Shown piece by piece: positions 56,575 through 64,000 of a stretch of 64,000 bases of DNA. Source of the stretch: Chelonoidis abingdonii (lineage: Eukaryota > Chordata > Testudines > Testudinidae); contig NC_133774.1 of the NCBI RefSeq assembly GCF_003597395.2, positions 34,864,732 to 34,928,731 on the forward strand. The letters are read 5' to 3'. The translations under genes and the position numbers were made by a program. The notes below the pieces were generated by a model. That model did not search any database. It had not been told where the DNA came from and saw nothing but the letters and a program-made list of their open reading frames with translations. Within the stretch, counting starts at the first letter, position 1. Each line of letters begins with the position of its first letter.

Positions 56575-57889
56575 TAAGCGTCAGTGGCTGACTGACTCCA
56601 TGGGAGGGTGGGAGGTTTTGCTGGCTGCCTTGGCTGTTCTCCCTTCCTAGCTACTTTGCACTTACACAACCATGCCCCAATGGAGCTTCTACTAAAGAAA
56701 AATAAATGAAAAAAAGAAAAACCACCTTGGCCAAGCTAATATTCCTTCCTACTTGCTTTATATTACACTACCAAGTGTGTTAACTCTTAAACACCACACC
56801 ATGCATGTAGCGGTATGAGTAAGAACAGCTGTATCCACAGTGTAAGTGCCCTCAAACATTGAATTTTTCCAGTGTCTCACAATTACAGAAACACCTGTGC
56901 CAAACAGCTTTCTTCTGATCCTCTATAAAAGTTCACACAAAACACTCAAACTTTCTCATTTTGTACAGGTCTGTTGCCTGGAAGCCAGCTCAGTGCTTCT
57001 CAGTATGGAATCTGGAGAATTGTTCGTTTTCATGCCTCAAAGAGAAAATATGCAGGTGCAGTAGTAGACATGTGATTTCATCAGTTGATTATTTGCTTGT
57101 CAAAGGGCATTGCATAAGATTCTGGGACTAAGATAATTTTCACAGTAAAACACTTTGGTACATAAAAGTCTCTTGCAAAAAAATAAATAAATGAAAAGTA
57201 GAAATATTGTGACAACAAATGCTATAGTATGTGCAGAAATATGTGTTCTAAATTCCTGTGGATATAACCTCTTCCACAAATATTTTCTAGCTAATGTTTT
57301 GCTATGTATTATGTTTCTCTGTGCATATGATATGCATATGCCATGGCAAAAGCCTTGAGCATAAATAAGTTTGGATTGATTGTTATTCTGCAAGCAATAG
57401 TGCTTTGTTACCCTTAGGAACTGCTGGCCAAAGTCTTTTAGACTATTTACAGGTAAAACTATCCAACGTGTCTGTTTAAACAGGGTCAAAAGACAATCTG
57501 CTCTTAGTAGTCACTGCAGAAGGCATGGCTATCTTTCAGATAAGGCTCCAAAAAAGGGAAAGAGAAAATTCAGAATTCAGCTCACAACCTTAAGTGTTTG
57601 TCTCATAATTGGAGTCTGAATATAAGCATGAAAGCTGAGGAGTATGTAATAATTATGCAGTCTCTCAAGACTTGGTTCTCCATAGCCAGTTCTCAGTCTA
57701 TGGAAATTTTTCTGTATCCAAAAAGTTGACAAAGAACATTTTAATAATACAGTATATAATACTTAAAAAGGTCCAGACCTCTGATGTCTTAAAATGGGGA
57801 AAGCCTTCCACCATCTTTACTTACAAAGACCAGTGGAGAAAATCACTGAGTTGTTTCTTTTTTTCCTACTGTTTGCTTAGCAGGTAATA
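56575..57889. other. Unassigned sequence
   Basis: About 1.3 kb. The minus-strand frame at 57100-57489 (129 codons) is AT-rich and has no domain. No gene supported. Confidence 0.4.
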
Positions 57890-58022
57890 AATAATAGTAC
57901 TGTAATACTGTGGTAAGTAATGTACATAGGACAGTGCAATCTGGACTACTCAGACACTCAGTAGTTACCACTCAAGGAAAATACCTAGGTGTCATTGCAG
58001 ACAGCACAGTAAAAACATCCAG

Positions 58023-58256
58023 GTGCCCCCGGTAGTCAAAAAAGCAAAGAAGATGTTAGATTATATTATGAAAGTGATAGAAAATAATACTGAAAATCTC
58101 ATAAAGCCATTATGCAAATTAGTGGCATGCCCTTACCTTGAATATTGTGTTGTATTCTGGTTACACCATCTCAGAAAGGATTTAGCAGAAATAGAAGGGC
58201 TCCAGGTACAGGTGACAAAACTGATTAGAAGCATGGGAAGACTTCTGTCATTTTAA
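58023..58256 (+). pseudogene. CR1 ORF2 C-terminal coding island
   Basis: 77-codon frame with CPYLEYCVVFWLHHLRKD, LAEIEGLQVQVTKLIR and SMGRL. This is the conserved thumb/C-terminal region of CR1 ORF2 (LEYC.qFW......i..lE..Q....rli). The frame is interrupted at 58256 but the nucleotide match continues with TTAGGACTTTTTAGTTTAGC. Confidence 0.8.
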
Positions 58257-58365
58257 AAGATTAGGACTTTTTAGTTTAGCAATAAATAAGACCAGCCATG
58301 ATAGAAGCACATACAGTAAAATAATGAATGGCATAAAAGAGGTGAATTGGATGCTGCTATTTGGC

Positions 58366-58516
58366 TTGTGTGTTCGATCCCTTTCCCTTACCATTTGTCC
58401 ACCTTGTCTATTTAAACTGTAAGATCTTTGGGGCAGGGACTGTCCCAGCACAATGAGACCCTGATCGAGATTGGTCAGTAGGCACTACCATAACAAACAT
58501 AATTAATAATAATAAT
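58366..58516 (+). repeat. SINE L3-type tail inside CR1
   Basis: TTTAAACTGTAAGATCTTTG, GGGCAGGGACTGTCCCAGCA, AATGAGACCCTGATCGAG and AATTAATAATAATAATC give the conserved tail order. GTTCGATCCC just upstream may be a B-box remnant. Inserted in CR1. Confidence 0.65.
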
Positions 58517-58957
58517 CACTTTTCCCTAATACAAAACAAGGAGATAATTAAATTAAAAGGCAACACATTTAAAATTGTTAAAAGGAAACAGTTTTGTACC
58601 TAACACACAATTAACCTGGTAATCTCACTATCACACAATGATATTGAGACAAGGAGTTGAGTATGCTTTTTAAAAAAGCATTAGAAATGTACTTTATTTT
58701 ACTTGCTCCATCCTCGGAAGCATCTGACACTGGCCACAGTCTGAGACAGGATTCTTTCTTGACCTCCCTATGCTACCCCTGTGGAGCTCCAGAACAAAGA
58801 ATGTGCCGTCTGGTTACGGACCCACCTCTTTATCATCTTGATGGTGGATAGATGCATTTGACATCTTCAGATGCTGCTGCCATGACAGAGTGGCTACATC
58901 ACTTATCCAATCTTCTAACTCATTGTTTGTGCCATCAGAAAACAATTTAAACTATGG

Positions 58958-59222
58958 CTCCACCATCCCACAGTTCAGGCATAGGGGTGTGAACAGTAGT
59001 GCACACCAAAGTGCTGTGCTGTAATTCACCTATGTGGAGGTGGCAATTGTGAATGAAAAGGTGCCTACTTTGCAATAATGTAGTCCTGTTTAAAGAGAAT
59101 TACATTAATGCAAACTAGGAACTTTTTAGTTTGTGCCTGCAGCCTCCACACGGGGGAGTTATAATGCAGCATTTTGGTGTGCACTGCTATTCACACCCCT
59201 ATGTCTGAACTGTGAACTGCCA
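58958..59222. mobile_element. Long-palindrome MITE
   Basis: The left arm (CACAGTTCAGGCATAGGGGT, GTGAACAGTAGTGCACACCA, TGTGGAGGTGGCAATTGTG) and right arm (TGGTGTGCACTGCTATTCAC, ACCCCTATGTCTGAACTGTG) are inverted repeats of roughly 120 bp each around a short centre. The element could fold into one hairpin. TSD not identified; superfamily unassigned. It separates CR1 3' parts. Confidence 0.75.
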
Positions 59223-59345
59223 GGCCATGTAAATAAGCCCTTAGAAACATCTGGTACTGGTCAATGTCAGAGAAAGATACTGGCTTTGCAGCATGACTGA
59301 TCAGACCCAGTATAGCAATTTCTGTGTTCCTGTATGTATAAATAA

Positions 59346-61280
59346 GATTTCCCATCTTCCCCCTCCCCACCAATTTTAATCATTTTAATCAAGGAAAAAA
59401 GGGAAGGGAGCAGAAAAAAAGTCACAACTGGAAATATAGAAGCTTTTAAGTGTATACGTTTTGAAGTATGCCTAATACAACCCAAACATCTGAGAGGGGA
59501 TGTTAATGGTGTGGTTTACCCATTGAGATCAAAGATTATACAAGCATCTTCCAGCTGTAGTATTTATGGTTCCAGTTTTAGTTTCAGTAGATAGAAAATA
59601 TGTTCCAACATCATAATCTTACTTGCATTTGTTGTCTATTTCAAGTACTGGCACTTACTTTAGTATGTATATTGTGGCTACAGCGTGTAAATACACGTTA
59701 CCACTGATTCCCTAGCAGACACAGAAAACCTGCCTCCAAGCTAATTTATAATATGCACATATGTCCATGAGCCTTTTATTAGTTTATTGAAAAATATCTT
59801 TATAAATCACATAGGAAAGATTCTGTGCTGCTCTGTTCTTTCCTTTCCTGTTCCCCATGACATAAGTCTGGCATTAACAAGTTGCATTTCATGTTAAGCT
59901 GTATGTGGTAATAAGCTGTAAACATACTTCATATATCAGATGATAGGGCAAATCTTTCTCATCTTCCTCATGCAAGTAGCCCCATTGCTTTTATTTACAC
60001 TTCTAGTATAAGGAAGGCAAGTATGATTTACTCTCTGTGTAAAATTATTCTGCAGTATTGTAAAGCATCTCTCATCTCAACAATATATGACATGCCATTA
60101 GCTCTGAAGCTGTTAATTTGTTCAAACTAAACCATGCAAAATGGTATCTTTTGTTTATATGTGTGTATATATAAAAGAAATCTGATTACGCAGCAGGTTC
60201 CATTGACTCCTAGTTTGTGTGATTCATTACTGCCAACCATCTCCTGCTCTTTAGATTTTCTGTGTTTAATGTATCCCACATCATTCTATCTAGGAAGGAT
60301 TATGAAATTCCAGTTAACCACAATTTCCTTGACAATATTCTCTTCCCTTGTTTATAAATTATTGCAGAACACAGGTCTGTAAATGAGTCACTGCTTTCAA
60401 GAACAGTCTACTCAGCTAACGTAATCTTGGTCCTGTGTTAGGCTTAGGTGGGTTGTTTTTGTATAATTATCACACAAGTAATCAGGAACCGGAATCTCTT
60501 AGAATGTTTATAAATATAATGAAGAATCATTATCAGGACTTGGAAAAAATACTTTACACAGTCTGGTAAAGGTTCTGGCTGTGATATTTCTCCATCATCT
60601 TCCATAGGAAAGGAAAGAAATCTGTGTAATTAGAGATAGGTGTAAGTCAAATAGTTCAGATACAGGTCTGGGTACAAGTCTGCGGAAGTTTGGATTTAGA
60701 GTTTGGGTCTGAGACCATTTCAGCTTAAAATAATACAACAAACTAAAGAGTAAGGTTTGCATCGTTAGCAAGGTTTGGCACAAAGTGTGCAGTTTTATTG
60801 TGAATCAATAGATGGTGCTACTATAAATCACTTTACAAGTTCTGCTTGAGCAGAGAGGAAGTTAGATCTTGACTAAATGCTAGTTGTGATGTAGTTCTGT
60901 TTGGAAGCTGTTGAATAACATCAGTAAAGTTTGTCCATTGCCCGAGTCTATCTCATTACTTAGGTGCTGGAATGCTGCTATCAGGATACCCCAAAAAATT
61001 TAAAAACATACATTGTGTCAGAAACACTGTAAGTGCAAAGTAGTCTAAGAAAGCACAGCTGACCAGGTATATAGAGTTTACCAGAATCCAAATTCCCTAG
61101 GATAAACTAGGAAAGCGTTATTCTTCCTGAAGAGTGGAATATATTTAAGCAACACACAGTTATAGACCTTTATAATGCTGGGATTGGTGTGTCAATTGAA
61201 GATTAAAGAGAGCTGAGAACATATAACAATAGATTCAAGGCTGGCCCTGACACAGCTGCACAGGGAAATAAAAGGAATAA
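59346..61280. other. Unassigned 1.9-kb stretch
   Basis: No gene recognised. 60630-60780 has wording such as AGAGATAGGTGTAAGTC, AAGTTTGGATTTAG and GAGTTTGGGTCTG, typical of a diverged dispersed amniote repeat. Confidence 0.4.
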
Positions 61281-61281
61281 C

Positions 61282-61324
<43 letters not shown>
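61282..61324. repeat. (AC)n microsatellite
   Basis: About 21 uninterrupted AC units, the longest dinucleotide tract in the window. The minus-strand frame crossing it (61192-61455) is an artefact of the repeat. Confidence 0.98.
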
Positions 61325-61328
<4 letters not shown>

Positions 61329-61794
61329 TCCTGCATGGCTGCATTCTTCCTTGGCAACAGCTCCATGCTGTTACTATCTCCCTCAACAAGCAAGTGTATG
61401 AGGGAATGGTTATGGAGGAGTAAGGCGTTGGCAAAACCTTGACTGCGCTTCCCAAAACACACAGCCAGCAGAGCTGGTAGGGTGTAGGAGGGATATAATC
61501 TGCACCAGGTAAAGGTCTGGCTCACATTTCTTTTTCCCCTTTGGAGTCATAGTTCCTTTTCTGGGCTCCTCCTGTGATGGCACATGTATATGGCTTCCTC
61601 TAGTGAAGGTAATGAAGAAGGGATCAATGTGACCAATGATGAATATGTAACCCCCAAAAGCGAACCCAATATGTCCCTGCTATACATTTTGGGGCAGACT
61701 TTCCAAAAAGCTCAGGACCAGATTTTCAAGGGCTCAGCACTTACAGTCAGGGTCAGATTTTCAAAACAGCTTTCAAAATATTTTACAATTTCAT
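61325..61794. other. Unassigned; amniote repeat piece at the end
   Basis: 61688-61770 carries GGGGCAGACTTTCCAAAAAG, CAGATTTTCAAGGGCTCAGC and GTCAGATTTTCAAAACAGC, an ancient dispersed repeat. The rest is unassigned. Confidence 0.4.
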
Positions 61795-62010
61795 AGCACC
61801 TTGATGAAGACATCAATGAACATCGCTGAATTTGGCCTCAACACACAGCTATGCTGTAAGATAAGTATTATTTTGGTGCATTTACAAAGAGGTAAATTGA
61901 GACAAGGAAAAATGAGGGGCCTTGCTCAAAGTGACTTTTAAGTGACTTTGCTCAAGATGACACAAGGAATAGCAATCATGATTTTTTAATTCTCAGGCTA
62001 TGACTTAACA
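61795..62010 (-). repeat. MIR-like SINE, diverged
   Basis: Antisense MIR order: TCATAGCACCTTGATGAAGA, AGTATTATTTTGGTGCATTT, AGGTAAATTGAGACAAGG and GATGACACAAGGAATAGC. A short internal duplication (CTTGCTCAAAGTGACTTTTA then AGTGACTTTGCTCAAGATGA) is present. Confidence 0.55.
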
Positions 62011-64000
62011 CAAGTCCATCCTTTCTCGTGACAATAAAGTCTAGCAATACAGTACAGGCTCTTTTATAGCAGTATATTACCCATTAGTCTTCTTGTAGCA
62101 GTATATTACCCATTGACAATAGATTATTGAATATATTCTTAAAGAGATTCCTGCAAGGTTTGTACAATTTATATTATGCATTCATGCAAATCAATATGTT
62201 GTATCTGTAGGTTTAGGGGGAGAGAAATCCCTGTTCCTTGGTTTCATATTTCTGCATGACATCTGTATCCTTTTAAATCCAGCAGCAACTACGATGCCTG
62301 ATGACTGATAACAGGTATTTCTGGAAAGTGGCTGATCTGCGTACCTCAGGTTCCATCTTTCCTTGGATCGGGCTGGGAAAAGGAAACTACTGCAGGAAAG
62401 AAATGACCAATGCAAGGTCTTCTGATAAAATAATAGGAGGTGGAACCAAAGAAGTATTTGAATATGATAATGTCAGCAAATGCAGTTTAAAGAAGGAATC
62501 AGCCCCAAGATCCTTAATATGATAGGAGTCACCATTGCCCAGCTTCCTACAGCCAAAAAACAGCAGACAGCTTCAAGCCTAAATTATCTTTCATCCCTAC
62601 AGTCCCTAAACCTGATTTTAGTTTGCTTACTTTACATCTTAGGATACAACTAATCGAGTTGAATAAATGCCTTATTGCGTTCTGAGTGTTCTCTCAGGAT
62701 AATGGAACATGCTTGATTCTCTCTGTAGACAGCCAGCAGAACTCAGGCTGCAGCAGCAGAAAGTCTACTCAAAGAAACTGTACAGTTATCGCTACACCAT
62801 TAGGGCACCGGCTAATGAAGCCCAGAAAGTGGTAGGTGCTAAATAGGCTGGGCCAGGCCAAGGCACCCAAGAGATGCACCAGTTCAGCACATCTCTCATG
62901 AAGTCTCAGCCAATAGGGTTCCTATGTACCCTAGCTGCTTATATAACTGCTCGTCTCTAACAAAACACAGGATATACATTATTGCCACCTGCCCAGCACC
63001 AAGTGAATGAAATTCTATACAACTCTGCTATAGGGTGGCTCCTTTAGAACAGACCTGTAATGACAGCCCTAGGCCAGTCTGTATTGTTTAAACATCATCT
63101 GTGATTTTCATTTTCCAAAACTGTGGGCATAATGCCAACTTCAAACCCTTTCTCTTAGGTTTTTAAACTCAATAGTACTTGGTGCATGTACTATTTCTGA
63201 AGCATGAAAATGATAAATGTTGCATCTTCCCTAACTCAAATCTCTCATCATTTTTTCCTCTAATTTTTCCTAATTTTGGTGCCTATGGAACAAGAAAGCA
63301 CATTGGACTGATGCATCAAGAAAATAAAACTGCTAAGTGAGATCTTGTTTGGAAGTGTCGGTGTTTCTGAATGACCCCCTTCTTGATGATAAAATATTTA
63401 CTACACTAAAATAAGGATTTAGAAATATTTAGCTCAATAGCAGGCAGTGTCGGATTAGTGCTTAGATGCCCAGCAGACAGATGCCCTCATAATACCTAAA
63501 AGTGAGAGATTAGATTTGAAGATATTCTTGTCTTGGCTCTTTAGCTGAACACTGGTGCAGACATACAACACTCAGCCTTGCCAGTTTAACTAAAAACAAC
63601 TTAGATTAAAAAGAGAGGAACTAAGACAATGTTTCCTCTCCAAATACAAATAACCCCATCGCTTTATACAGTACTTGTGTAACTCTTCCTCAGAATCCCA
63701 CTCCTACCCCTGCCTGTTATCATTCCTTCCTGTATCAGTTGTATCTCTTCTAATGTGGGGTTTGATCCTGACCAGGGTTGGACTCCTAGATTTTAAGATA
63801 ATCAGTGTAGGAAAAAGGATGTTGTCCCCGCGGTTTATGGTTCTATATAACTAATAAATAAAATCAGCATCATTATAATGCAATTCCACTCAAAGACTAC
63901 AATATCACCCAAGTTATGTCCTGTGATAGAGTAACAAGAGATGTAGCTTTAAACAAAACAGGTTAAAAATTAGATTTATTTAATTTTAAGTGGTCCCAGG
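62011..64000. other. Unassigned 2-kb stretch
   Basis: No gene or clear repeat recognised. A direct repeat AGCAGTATATTACCCATT occurs at about 62069-62086 and 62097-62114, a small local tandem duplication. Confidence 0.45.

Larger units (their letters stand above)
57890..59345 (+). mobile_element. CR1 LINE 3' region, twice interrupted
   Basis: The ORF2 C-terminus begins before 58020. The 3' UTR resumes at about 58517 (AAGGAGATAATTAAATTAAA, GAAGCATCTGACACTGGCC). The terminus appears at 59245-59340 (AACATCTGGTACTGGTCAAT, AGACCCAGTATAGCAATTTC). A SINE tail (about 58366-58516) and a palindromic MITE (58958-59222) lie between these parts. The order is right for one CR1 copy hit by later insertions. 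Confidence 0.65.

Noticed and set aside
57100..57489. 129-codon minus-strand frame
   Set aside because: No similarity to a known family, ordinary AT-rich composition and no splice or codon evidence.
61192..61455. Frame with a (VC)n stretch
   Set aside because: Translation of the AC microsatellite.

Overview
This window looks like noncoding DNA from a non-avian sauropsid, most probably a turtle. The evidence is the repeat content: old CR1 LINEs, MIR-like and 5S-derived SINEs, hAT and PIF/Harbinger-like DNA elements, Penelope-like elements with a GIY-YIG endonuclease, a Ty3/Gypsy-type retrotransposon and several solo LTRs, in AT-rich sequence with scattered microsatellites. I found no host protein-coding gene, rRNA or tRNA gene, or CRISPR array. 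All recognisable protein homology belongs to decayed mobile elements. Family assignments come from recognising motifs, terminal repeats and target-site duplications (TSDs) by eye. No database search was run.

Layout. 1-1440: the 5' half of a CR1 LINE on the minus strand (ORF1 esterase, then 5' UTR), abutting a hAT end. 1640-2130: two SINE pieces. 3636-6096: a 2.5-kb decayed CR1 ORF2 (minus strand). 6.1-9.2 kb: three MITEs. 9.96-11.2 kb: a CR1 3' end split by a solo LTR. 11.7-15.9 kb: L3-like LINE, amniote palindromic repeat, a second solo LTR, a split MIR and a 295-bp hAT element with a perfect 8-bp TSD. 15.9-27.3 kb: mostly unassigned, with CR1, MIR and SINE pieces. 27.7-34.14 kb: a Gypsy-type element with both LTRs, gag and protease remnants, and later insertions of a Penelope inverted dimer (5' LTR), a hAT element (protease) and a MITE (3' LTR). 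34.6-41.7 kb: Harbinger-like and hAT MITEs, CR1 3' ends, a second small Penelope inverted dimer and a GC-rich hAT element. 45.1-46.0 kb: a solo LTR that contains a 527-base assembly gap. 46.2-47.4 kb: L2/L3-like LINE. 51.6 kb: MIR. 54.45-56.57 kb: a 2.1-kb PIF/Harbinger-like element. 57.9-59.35 kb: a CR1 3' end broken by a SINE and a palindromic MITE. The rest is unassigned.

These elements are not a cooperating gene set. They form a layered insertion record. CR1 and the MIR, L3 and amniote palindromic repeats appear oldest. The Gypsy element and LTRs are younger than the repeats they interrupt. The hAT, Harbinger and Penelope insertions often keep recognisable TSDs. The most unusual feature is that both Penelope-like loci are inverted dimers bounded by short TSDs, one of them 1.34 kb long.
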